From Grammothele lineata (taxonomy: Eukaryota; Basidiomycota; Agaricomycetes; Polyporales; Polyporaceae): a stretch of DNA of 64,000 nt. Numbering within the stretch: the stretch's first letter is position 1; each line of letters begins with the position of its first letter. The notes below the pieces were generated by a model. It ran no database searches, had not been told where the DNA came from, and worked only from the letters and a program-made list of their open reading frames with translations. The translations under genes and the position numbers were made by a program. Where the stretch lies: assembly GCA_002150815.3 (NCBI GenBank), contig NDFF03000401.1, positions 83,484 to 147,483 on the forward strand, written 5' to 3'. Below are positions 22,541-33,318 of the stretch, one piece after another.

Positions 22541-25500
22541 TACGGACGGTTATATTCTTATCGTCCGAACGCGAGGGGTTACGTTGATGAGACTCGTAGA
22601 ACCCACAGGCTTCAAGCTTCGTGCGCGAGAAGCCCAAGTCATGCCGTGCCATTTATCTATAAAGTCGACTGGCGAGCCCCAACCCTGGACTCGTGCTGTC
22701 CGTGTGAGAATAGGGAGGCCAGGCTCGCCGGGAATCGCTCAGGACGCTGGCATCTTTCTCGCGATGTGTGTTCTATACCGGTGACGGGCTGTGTGCCCTG
22801 TGGCTGGAAGGTTCAGGTGGTATACGTACTTATCCTGACGGCAGCCACCCACTGACAATGCGTGTTACAGAACTATTGACCACCACCGCTTGGCACCGGT
22901 ATGCCCCTTTGCAGGTCCTATCTACGCGACGTGCCAACACAACGTGCAGGGTCACCGGCGCCAGCCGCCGCGAGGCTGCAATGCGAAGGCACTAGCGCAA
23001 TTACCCCACAATACTGGAGCGATCATGAATGCCTCGGCAGGATGAAGGCGATCAAGAAGACAGGGCACCGACCCGGCGTTCTCAGCGTCGCGGACTGAAT
23101 GGGCAATAATCCCAATCGATGTCCGTATCGCTTACGGCGAGTGCGCGTCCTTTCTCCGAACCCAATCTCCCGTTCTCTCGTTCTCTCCCCCCGCCCCCGC
23201 CCCGAGGACAACGCAATGCGGGGCATGTGTCCCGTATCATCGTACATCGTGCATCGCGTATCGCCCGCTCGCAGGAGGCAAGGTAGGGTACGCACACAGC
23301 TGATCCTACCGAGCCTCCTCCGAGATGAGCATCATGAAGGGCACGCGTCCGTCAGACGCGGGCGCATCTCACGCCTGCCACATCGGCCAGGCGCACCCCA
23401 GAGGAAGGGAGCCTTCCCGGCGCGGTCCCCGCGTCCTCGTGCGCGATCGATTCCATCGGCGCGAGCACGCTGGGAGGGCGGCATGATGTGCACCGCTGGT
23501 TCGGCTGGTTCGCGGCCGTGTGGCCTGCAACTCGCGACGGCTTCGCGCGTTCGCCGCCGCGCACGACGAGCCGCACGCGCACGGTCGCGTGCTGCACGCT
23601 CGTGACGCGTACGGCGGGGGGCGTGCGAGGTCCCAAACTCCCAGAGGTCGCGCGAAGGGCGCCCGCGCCGGAGCTCCCGGACGAGCGCCTGCCGCTGGCT
23701 CGGAGCGCAGGGAGAGGGAGGGTCGCATGCTAGAGTCCGTTCCGCGGTGTGCTTCCGTGCTTCCTTTCTTCCGCCGTGCGGGCGTATGAGGCTCGAGGCC
23801 GAACCTTTTCGCTCGCGTACGTCCCGCCGCGCGTCATTGCTGCTCCATAACCTCAGGCAGCAGGGAGAGTCTGTGCGTGGGTGCAGTCAGAAGGCTCCTG
23901 TCCGCGCCTTCGCCGCCTCGGGGGTTGGGGCGGCGGCTGTAGAGGAGACGGCGACGTCTGAGACGCACGGCAACGTAACTAGCCACTTCGGCGGTGCTGG
24001 TGCATTGTCTTCCGCCACTCTGCCTCTCGAACCTCGAGCCTCGAGGCCCGAGGGGCGTGCACCCGTGAGTAACGATTCGCAGATGAACGCATTAGGCGGT
24101 GCGCGTCCTCGCTTTTCTTTCTCTTTCTGCAGCTCCCTTTCTCGTGCTGATGATGATCCGTGCCCGAACCGAACTCAAACCCTCCCGCGCCAGGTTTAGC
24201 TTTCATTCCGGCGAGGGCGCACACGCAATTTGCGCGTCCAGTGCAGCAGCTCTTTGTTCCTTCCCGAACGTGGCGTCCTCGAGCGGAAATTTTCGCGGGC
24301 TTCCCCACGGTCTCCCCCGCACGACCCCACTCCCGTCCTCACGTTCGACCTGCCTCGGGTCGGAGCGCGTCATCCGAGACCTACCAACGTCTCGCCTTTG
24401 CGTCATAGACCGCCGCGGCGCGACACATACTCGACGCCCGCTCGAAGGCCCGACTAATCTGGAACGTGTTCGCAAGCCTATCATTCCCGCTCCACCGCGC
24501 CAACGACTCTCAACGCCTCAACGCCTCTGGAACGCTTGGCAGCGTCGCACGATGTGGAGGGCGCGGTGTACGTTCCGCCCAAGTTAGTGCACGCCGCGCG
24601 CTGGCGCGTACTGGTGCTGGGAGGGGTCGTGCTCGCTAGGAACGCGGTGCGGGTTCTCCTCACCCACGGCCACAGCAGCAGCAGGGACGACGGGGCGCAC
24701 GCTGGGAGCGCGCTGCGGCCTCGAGCGCTGCGGATCCCCCTGCGCACCCACCGTCGCTGACGTGGACTGTTATGTCCGTGGACGAGGTTCTGCGGATGCA
24801 CTCGTCGCATAGGGCGTGGACGCGTCGCTGTCCACACGAATGTGGTCCATACTTGGACCGCGAGAAAGCTCGGTAGGAGGCACAACAGACAGCACTTCAC
24901 CGAATCTCCGGGCGAAGAGGGCTTGGCATCCGGAATACGCACCCACAGGGGTCCCTTCCCGGGCACACACAGCGACCAGGGATTCGACAGGGCAGAAGTG
25001 TATGCGGCGCGCACGGCCACAACGCCTGGGTTTCGCCGCGACATCAGCGAGGAACCCACGCGCTCGACGTCGGCGTCGCGCGGCGCACCCAGCGCGAAGA
25101 CGTCTCCCTCAGCCACAGCGTGTCGCTCGTTCGTGCATTCACCGCCATGCGGGCCGCAGTTGCGAGTGGCGATGGGAAGTCACGACAAGTCCTGCACGCA
25201 CTGGGCTGCCCCAGCCAAGTCGATCTGCGGCGCGTTCCCCACACATCCTACGCATACGGAGATGTGCTGACGCGCGTTTGTACACGTCCGGATGAGCGTC
25301 TTGCAGATTCTCTCATGGTCCACTTCATCTCCTCCTCGCTTCGCGCAACTTCACTTCAATGAACCATCTGGTCTAGCAGGGCCCATATCGCCGCAGGTGC
25401 CGCCTGACGTTGCGAGCCGACCTAGACGAGAGTGCTGGGAGAAACTGCATGTATTCTTAGAGCTGGTATCTTTGGACTGCCTATAGAAACCAACCTTGGA

Positions 25501-25837
25501 ATACACGTCGTTCGCGCAAGATGCCACTGGTTCCAGGAGGGGCAAGTACCAACCAGTTCATTGTGGGTTACGAAACGCGCCCGTCAAGCCCACATCGCAA
25601 GACGCGTCTGCGCCGCCGGCTTCCAGGCTTCTCGCACGACTGCTTTCCCAGCGACTGCCCGCCCTCGCCATCCCGCGGGTGCGCATGATGCGTCGATGAC
25701 GGCCGCGCGCGGGCCTCGTGGTGCGCGGCCGCGCCGCCTTAGGCGCACACGCCGTACGAGGCCCGTCCTCGTGCCACCCGCCGCCGTCCAAGTGGCGGGC
25801 TCGGCGTGCAGCCGTGAGGCAACTGGTCGGTGGCCCA

Positions 25838-25865
25838 TGGGAGCCCGACGTCCATCGGGCTCCCA
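25838..25865. repeat. Perfect 11-bp hairpin
   Basis: TGGGAGCCCGA at 25838-25848 is followed by a six-base loop and its exact reverse complement at 25855-25865. It is the cleanest stem-loop seen in the large gene-free stretch. No T run follows. Confidence 0.6.
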
Positions 25866-28800
25866 GCGCCTAGCCCGCGGCGATGCCGTAGTGGGCTTCT
25901 TCGAACCTCGCCCGGCCGCGCTTCGACGCCCGTCGCGTCTGTCCGCTGGGAACGCCGTGCGCGCTCGGGCGCACACGCGCGGCGCTGGGCACGCCTCACG
26001 CCCCTCGAGGCCGCCCCGGCCGGTCGCGGCGTCTTGCCCCATGGGGCAGCGTGCGCGCACACCCACGGCGTCCAAGAGGACGACTCGGCTGGGCGTCGTT
26101 GGCCAAGGGCCTGGAGTGAGATGGCGCGGTGCCCAAACCCGCTCACGGGCACGTCGGTTTGCTTGTCGTTCTCGAGCACGCGGTGGGGCGGGAGCGAAAC
26201 CACTGCTGAATACTCGCTTGCGCGCGAGGCAGGTGGAGGCTCGGCTACGGCGAGGGAAAGAGCGGGCGCGGGTCCACTGAGCTACGTCCTGGTTGTCTGA
26301 CCAACTCGAAATGTTTTCGCCAGCTGCGCGTTCGTGTCATGAGTGTTTTCCCTGCACACATGTTCAGTCGCCCGCTGCGCCGCGACCGACCGCGAGAACG
26401 ATGGGCGGAAAGTGGAGAGCAAGGTGGCGAAATTCATGTCGCGGGGATATTGCCGGGCGCTGAACTGCCAGGGATTTCGCCCAAGTCCGAGTCGACGCGT
26501 TGAGGAGACGACATGATGTGAAGTTCCCGGGCCGCGATATACCGTTCATCCTGTTGGATCGCTTGCACAGGGCTGCGCGCAGCTACATTCAACTCTGAGC
26601 ACGCGATAGTCGCGTCTGACTACGTTCAACCGGCAGTTGCTTGGATGGTGCATGCGCATAGCTGCCACCGCCGATGCACAATTCGCCGCAGCTAGAGCGA
26701 GAAACCCACGAAGGGGCGTCTGACAAGTTCGAGCTTTCGTAAGTTCGACGGTTCGTGACCGGGTGGCGCGCTGGAAGACGCACATACTCGACTTGCCCGC
26801 TACACTTGACACAGCATCTCGGTTCCACAGCGGGCCTAGTCCAGATATCGAGAAAATCCACGGCCCGGCTTGGCGATATTCAGGTTGGCGCTGCCGCGAG
26901 TCCCGGAGTGCGGCGTGTTACCCCGGATCGGCCATAGTGCGCAATCGTAGTTGGACGCGCTGCATTTTTTGTAGACCGGAGGCATTACCCTACTACTGTT
27001 TCCTCAATGAGCACGCGGGTTCTCAGCGCGAAATTCTCCAGCGCTGGACTCACCTGTAGTTCGGCGTTTCCGTCTTGCGCCTTCGCGCTTGGTAGAGCTC
27101 CGAGACTTTGTTAGGACATGTTGAAAAGCGTAAGAACCGCCGCAGGCACTCCGACAGCGCCCCGTCCTCCGAAGTCACTACGGCCTGTGAAGCTTTGAGG
27201 TTGCAGTAAGTAAGGTCCGGTCTGGCAACATGCTAGTTGCGCCCCCATCCAGACATCAAAGAAGCGAGGTTCGCATCCGAGACAGAGTTCACGTCCGTCA
27301 CCGCCCAAGCCACACTGTCTTCAACGGCGGTGGCGCGTCCTTCTGCCATCAGTTCGCCAAGCTTGAATGGGTGAGAGAAAGGACGTGGTGAGTGCGGACG
27401 GTGTCGCTACAGCTTCACGCTTCTGTCCGATGGCGGTCGCGCCGTGAAAACCTTCAACCATCCAGGTCAGCTCGCACCCTCGCCTCAGTCCCGCGCAACA
27501 CGGCGCTAAGCAACCGCCATCGTCGGTGCACTCACCGTCCGCGTTCATCGAAACTGAATGGAAGCGCCCACTCCCACGGGAAGTCAGGTGCAGCCGCGAA
27601 TAGCTTGATAGGGAACAAGACGGTTGGATGGGGACTGCTAGGCTGCCGTGGGTTCGTGCTGGCCGCGCGAGCCCGCCATTCGCGGCCTAGCGTGTGCGCG
27701 GTGGTGCTGAGGGGGAGCAGGGGGGCGGAGCACGACACTGGTGGGCAGTCCCTGACGGGCGAACGGTGCAGTGAGAAGCGCGCCCGGACCATGGTGCCCT
27801 GGGGGGAGCTAGAGGGCGGAGGCGGGGCTGGAGCGCCCCCGGGGGCGTCCCTGTGACAGAACATGGCACGACGCGTCCGGCGATCGTGGTGGACAGATTC
27901 CGACACGCATGTCATCCGCGACATAGGACCGACCAGGTGCACAACAAGCTTCAGTATGTGCGCGGAAGCGGGTAGGGCGCTTGCGACGACGACGGCGACG
28001 CACGTCGGTCGCACGCCTGCCTTCGCGACATCTCTCCCGGCGGGAGGGCGAGGGGGCGCGCCCCCGTCAGACGCTCCGGGTGGGCCTCGGTCCCGCTGAG
28101 TATATGGAATTGTCGCATTGGGCGGAGGTGAGCGGGCGCGCGGGACCGATTGCGCCATTGGGCGACCAGGAACTTCGCTGCTGCGTCCACGGCCTTGGCT
28201 GCTGGGCTCGACTGCCTCCGCGCACTGCGTGCCGACATTCGTGGGCACACCGTGAGCCGACGTACGTGACGAGCAAGCCGAGTATGCAATGCGCGCATTG
28301 GAATGGGCCCTGTGGATGTGCACCGCGACGGCGCGAGGTAGTCAGCAGCTGAACCATGTGCCGGCAACCACACCCACGCCATACGAGCAGCGCACAGTGA
28401 GCGCAATATATCCCCTTCAGAGCACTGTAGGTGAAAGAAAGGCCTAGATGCCCTCAAAAGGACAAAGAACGAAGCACGAGTGCATGAACACGGGAAAGCC
28501 TCATGAGAAAGTCGCACCGATGTTGCCTGAGGAGGCGGACCAGCTGCATACTTCGCCGTTATGCTGGTGGCTACAAACGAACGCGCGTGGTATGACGACG
28601 CAATGCTATATCCAGAAACAGGGACTCGGGTACATGCGATGCGCGCGCGAACCTCTCCGTGCCGGGCCAGCGTCCATGGACGTGAACTCTGAAATAAACC
28701 GTCCGGGACCGCGTGCTTCGGGCGACGGGCACTGGGCCACAAGGGGGAGAAGGCGGGGCAGGACAGAGCACGGCAGCCCCATTTGGTGACATGGGCACTG

Positions 28801-30653
28801 CTATCGATGGTGAGCATGAGAGCGGCGAATATACAGCGGAGGACGGGGCGGAGGCGTATGACGACCAGGTGATGCGGCAGCGCACAAGGGGCGGCCCGCT
28901 CGGGGAGGGCAGGGCTCTCAGATATTTCGCATGCACAAGTCAACTGCCAGTGCCCGCGCACACACTGGGTAATGTGCGAGAAGCGCGGAAGGAAGCGCCA
29001 ATAATAGCTTGCGCTGTGCGCGCGACGACAGTGGGTACACTGTCTTACGTCCAAGGCCCGCCTCCGAGGGAAAGCGCGTCGACGACGGCGTAGGTCGCAT
29101 CCAGGTCGCGTGCGAGCCGAACAGGAGCACACGATGTTAGACAACGGCCGACGCGTCTCGCACACGGGTTGCATTCGCTGCGTACCCTGGGCCTGCCCAG
29201 CAATCACGGGCTGAATGAGAGATCTGTGCACGATATCCTGTGTTCGTGGAATCGTCGGAATAACTTAGCTCTCCGCACGAAGCCCAGAGAACGCAGTACC
29301 CGATGAGGCGAATCAGTCACGAACCCTGGGAGTCGGTCCCTCGGCCCTTGCGGACCCAGCGGCCGATCTACCCTCCCAGTTCCACGATCGATGCATGAGA
29401 TCATAAAGCGCTGAGGCTGAGGTCATACCTCGGCGAAACGTCCTGTACGCATACCCTCAGATGAGAAGGAAAGACGACACGACGGGGCGACATTTTCGTG
29501 TTCTTGGACCAAGACGAGGTTTCGCCGCGGTCACTGAAAGCAGGTGTCGCGATCACAGCGGCCTCGCTCCGATCATCTTCTCTGCCGTGTAGCTTTCCCT
29601 CGTTCTGAATGATGAGTAGATGAACAGTCGTACAAGGGTAGACGTGAGCCGGCGGAATATACACACCCTGGTTATACTTGGACCTCCACGAGAATACCCG
29701 GTTTCTCCGATGCTGTGGCCACGGTCCTTCGTAATGATGACGAGTCGCAAGGGTGCCGGCGGATCTGTAATGCGCTGGCGGTTGGTACACACGCTGTCTG
29801 GAGGAGGTGCATCACCGCCTGCGACGGTGCCGTACACGAAAAGGTCAGATGCCGAGGCCCAGTTCCTGCGCCGTCTAGACTGGAGGCTCAAAAGGCACTC
29901 ACCCACGAGAAGCATATGCACGGGCGCGTCATCGGCGGCGTTTGGACGAAGGAAAAGACACGGATCGATGAAGCATTAGGTGCGAACACTATAGCAAGTA
30001 CACGGCAGACGACCTGCCAAATGTAGCATAAGGCGTCCATGAAGGACGGTATGGTGACTACCATATTCTCATCTCATCTGATGACCAAGACACGAATACG
30101 GCTAGATACACGTTGTATGAGACTTGGAGCAGGAAGAGTGGAAAGTGATGCTCACCCAAACATGTCGACGAGTAGCTATTGTTCTGAACTGCCTGTAGAT
30201 ATGGGCTTGGTCATCCAGCGCCGTCTCCGCTGAAGGAAGAGACATCCTCTCGAATTGCATGAGAGGACAGCTCAAAGTTGCCGAGCTATGCTTGACAAAT
30301 GATCCGTATTCAACCGGGCAAGGAGCACCGAATGTCCTATCACGAAGATAGGACAGCGACGGACATCCTCAAAGGTTATATGATGTCTATGACCGTGGGC
30401 CACAGCCTGTTGAAACCGCATTAGAACACGGTGCGATGCGTGCGGAGAGTAAGAGATGGCCCTGTCTGACAAATACCCTGCATACATGGATCATACGTAG
30501 GGCACCAAGGCAATGTTCTAGGAACATCGCAATTCGACATCGGTCTCAGACGGCAGAGGACGCGCAACATCGAACGCAATTCCAGCGTGATATCATGGAG
30601 GCATGCTTCGCCCGACTTTCGCGCGAACGTCGCCAGTCTGAGAGATGAAGTAC

Positions 30654-31353
30654 TCACGCAAGGAACCCAACGAGTGTTTGCGTTAGTGCGCCGAGTAAAG
30701 GTATCCAACTAAACGTCTTCAAAGTCAGTTCTGACAGACCAACGATACAGAAACGAGAGACGCACGTTGACATATTGAACCGTGCCGCCTTGAACAGCCC
30801 CGCAAGGACATATCCAATGATGGCAGACCCAACAACAGCCCCTCCCAGAGCGAAGACCGCGAACCAAAGGAAGACCAGAAGCGCGAACGTCAGTCGCGAC
30901 CGCCGCTCGTTCTGCTTCGCCGGGGAGCGCGACGTGACATGGAACTGGCTTTGGCTGCGCACGTCCGGACCCAGTACTTGTCGTTCGTACCGTCGCAGTG
31001 GGATGTTCTCACCGTCCGTCGCACCGCGATACGACGAGCTGGCGTGCGACATGGACGGGCGTATCTTGTATCCCTTTCTCAATGGTCTCCGAGGGGGGAA
31101 GGAGAGGTTGAGGAAAGCATAGATGCCGCTTAAGACGAAGGCTGGGGTGTAGAGAACGATTGTCCAGTAAAGAGTGAAACGGAAGATATCTACACATGAA
31201 CTCAGTGGCATGTATAGATATCCCAAGAGATCAGTACATACCGTGGGCATCGTGCAGGTACTTGCCTCTAGGTTGCACTGGGTCTCTGTGGTCGATTGGG
31301 AGAAGTTCAATGGCAGGGTTGTAGAGGGAAGGCCATGAGGGCACGTCAGCCAT
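30654..31353 (-). CDS. Conserved fungal integral membrane protein of unknown function
   Basis: Exons (minus strand) 31353-31242, 31189-30766 and 30708-30654 give 196 residues. The start MADVPSWPSLYNPAIELLPIDHRDP is hydrophilic. One membrane span follows at about residues 43-63 (FTLYWTIVLYTPAFVL), then a Ser/Arg-rich loop of about 70 residues, then a long Gly-rich hydrophobic stretch at 138-170 that could be one or two spans. A short hydrophobic end WIPLLGALTQTLVG closes the protein. It resembles the small fungal membrane proteins with this RFTLYW block, whose role I do not know. The stop comes right after VGFLA and overlaps a GTGAGT donor, so a further tiny exon may be missed. The gene is divergent from ADE1, with a tRNA between them. 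Confidence 0.75.
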
Positions 31354-31570
31354 CGCTTGACGGTGCTGGCAGGTCTTAAAGCATCCCAGCCGCTGGGTAG
31401 TACCGTGACAATAGCAGCAGCCAGGAAAGTAGACGACGACAAGCAGAGGCAGCTTCACGAACGAGCAACAGCCGCTAAACTCGCAGACACGGGCACCGGG
31501 ACCGACGGCGAAGACCAGCCTCCACATGAAGCCACTTGCTCGTGAGACGATGTGAAACACTTTTCAGAAC

Positions 31571-31653
31571 GCCCGCCTAGCTCAATCGGATAGAGCGTCA
31601 GACTCTTAAGGCGGGTGATCTGAAGGCTGCGAGTTCGACCCTCGCGGTGGGCT
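31571..31653 (+). tRNA. tRNA-Lys (anticodon CUU) with a 9-base intron
   Basis: The cloverleaf closes fully: acceptor GCCCGCC/GGTGGGC with one G-U pair, D arm GCTC/GAGC, anticodon stem TCAGA/TCTGA, and T arm GCGAG-TTCGACC-CTCGC. The anticodon region holds 16 bases. Reading the loop as CTCTTA-A places CTT at 34-36 and leaves nine extra bases after position 37, the canonical intron site. Mature length would be 74. It lies in the 584-base gap between two divergent protein genes. Confidence 0.93.
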
Positions 31654-31659
31654 AGTAAC

Positions 31660-31663
31660 TTTT
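31660..31663 (+). terminator. RNA polymerase III T-run terminator
   Basis: Four T residues six bases after the tRNA-Lys end fit a Pol III stop. Confidence 0.6.
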
Positions 31664-31937
31664 GTCCTTCTCCCAAACGGCTTCCTTTTTACCCTCTGTT
31701 CGTTACGATTGTCCGCCTACACGAGGTCTGCCCATCTATATGCCCATGGTAGCACTGATAGCATCTCACAGAGTGTTTGTGGACATAGCCTGAACTAGAT
31801 CGCTTGCCTATCTCGGAACGGATCTGGGCTCTACTGAACACCCAAAATTTAGAGTTTCGGAGAACAGCATTGAGGTTGACTCACGACACTCACTTTACAG
31901 ATTCGCGGACCTAGGTCTGCCTCGTTCTGTGCACGCA

Positions 31938-33163
31938 ATGGCTTCGGCGGCGCTCATTGACAGTAACCTGAGCGACTTGCAATTGCTCTCCAAGGGCAAA
32001 GTCCGCGACATCTACGCGACCTCTGACCCGAACCTTCTGCTCTTCGTCGCATCGGATCGCATTTCCGCGTACGACGTCATCCTCAAAAATGTGCGCCGTC
32101 CCTCTCTTCACTCCGCGCGCCGTCGATGGCTCATGCGCCTTCATCTCCGTGCACCGTCGCACGACTGTCACCTACGCGCACTGTCTCCGTCGACCGTCGA
32201 CCGCGCCCGCCACTGCAGGGCGTGCCGGACAAGGGCAAAGTCCTGACGAAGATCTCGCTCTTCTGGTTCGAGAAGCTCGGGCACGTCATCCCGACGCACT
32301 TCGTCACCGCGGACGTCGACGCGATGCCGCTCGAGGTGCGGAAATACAAGGCGACGCTCGAGGGCCGCGCGATGCTTGTCCGCAAGGCTAAGGTCATCCC
32401 GCTTGAGGCCATCGTCCGCGGTTACATCACCGGTGCGTCCGGGCGCCACGAGGGCCCTTACCTTCCCTTCGGGGAATCCTAATACAAATGTACTACGTAT
32501 CGCATAGGCTCGGGCTGGTCTGAATACAAGAAGAGTGGAACCGTGCACGGTATTGCGCTCCCCGCGGGGCTCGTCGAGTCGCAGAAGCTGCCCAAGCCGC
32601 TCTTCACGCCCTCGACGAAGGCCGAGCAAGGCGCGCACGACGAGAACATCTCCCCCGCTCAGGGTGCGTTTCATGCCTTTACCCGATATTTCTTCGCCTT
32701 CGCCGCGCTGACCGCTCGCTCCCTCATTTTGCTTTTCGCAGCGGCGGCCCTCATCGGCCCTGAGCTCTGTGCAAAAGTCGAGCGCGCCGCGCTCCAGCTG
32801 TACAAGGAAGCCGCCGACTTCGCGGCGGAGCGGGGGCTCATACTCGCGGACACCAAGTTCGAGTTCGGGCTCGTGCCGGGCGTAGACGGTACGGGAGAGG
32901 AGCTCATCCTCGTCGACGAGGCGCTCACGCCGGACTCGTCGCGGTACTGGCCCGCGGCGGAGTACAAGCCCGGTGGAACGCAGCCGAGCTTCGATAAGCA
33001 GTATCTGCGCGACTGGCTCGTCAAGACGGGTTTCAGGAAGGGGCTCGAGTCTGGCCCCGAGGGGAAGGAAGGTGAAGGGTGGGTCATGACAGATGACGTC
33101 GTGGAGGGAACGCGGAAGAGGTATTTGGAAGCGTTGGAAATGTTGACGGGCGAGGGGTTGTGA
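31938..33163 (+). CDS. ADE1: Phosphoribosylaminoimidazole-succinocarboxamide synthase (SAICAR synthetase)
   Basis: Exons 31938-32090, 32219-32432, 32508-32663 and 32742-33163 give 314 residues, close to the 306 of yeast Ade1. The N terminus has the ATP-binding SKGKVRDIY (about residues 18-26) and [12 protein letters not shown]. The middle carries [19 protein letters not shown], and [11 protein letters not shown] and [14 protein letters not shown] complete the set of family blocks. The enzyme joins aspartate to CAIR with ATP in de novo purine synthesis in the cytosol. The last intron (78 bases) is in frame without a stop, but it was removed because it breaks the block after [11 protein letters not shown] 31938 is the first in the frame. 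The gene converges with the MFS gene, the stops being about 155 bases apart. Confidence 0.95.
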
Positions 33164-33318
33164 GGGGTAGGCTGAGATTACAAGAAGTCTCATTAATGTA
33201 CGATCCACATCCGCGGATGTAAGCAATGTCTAGAGGGCTCGAACAAACTCCCGAGAGCCTATAACGCAAGGCGGCCGAGACGATAAGACTCTTCGCCGCT
33301 TCATAAACCAAATGTATG

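Larger units (their letters stand above)
17421..30653. other. 13-kb GC-rich stretch without a supportable gene
   Basis: Open frames up to 426 codons occur on both strands but are Arg/Ser/Pro/His-rich, overlap each other and lack family motifs, clean splice sites or a phase-consistent gene model. No rRNA, tRNA, transposase or reverse transcriptase relic was seen. CpG is plentiful to the eye, so this does not look like DNA eroded by methylation-linked C to T change. Composition becomes more mixed from about 29400. There a minus-strand stretch, 29990-29401, reads more like protein but could not be assembled. Confidence 0.5.

Noticed and set aside
27951..29231. 426-codon open frame on the minus strand
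   Set aside because: Arg/Ser/His-rich composition, no motif, no splice pattern and overlap with equally open frames; best explained by GC-rich DNA.
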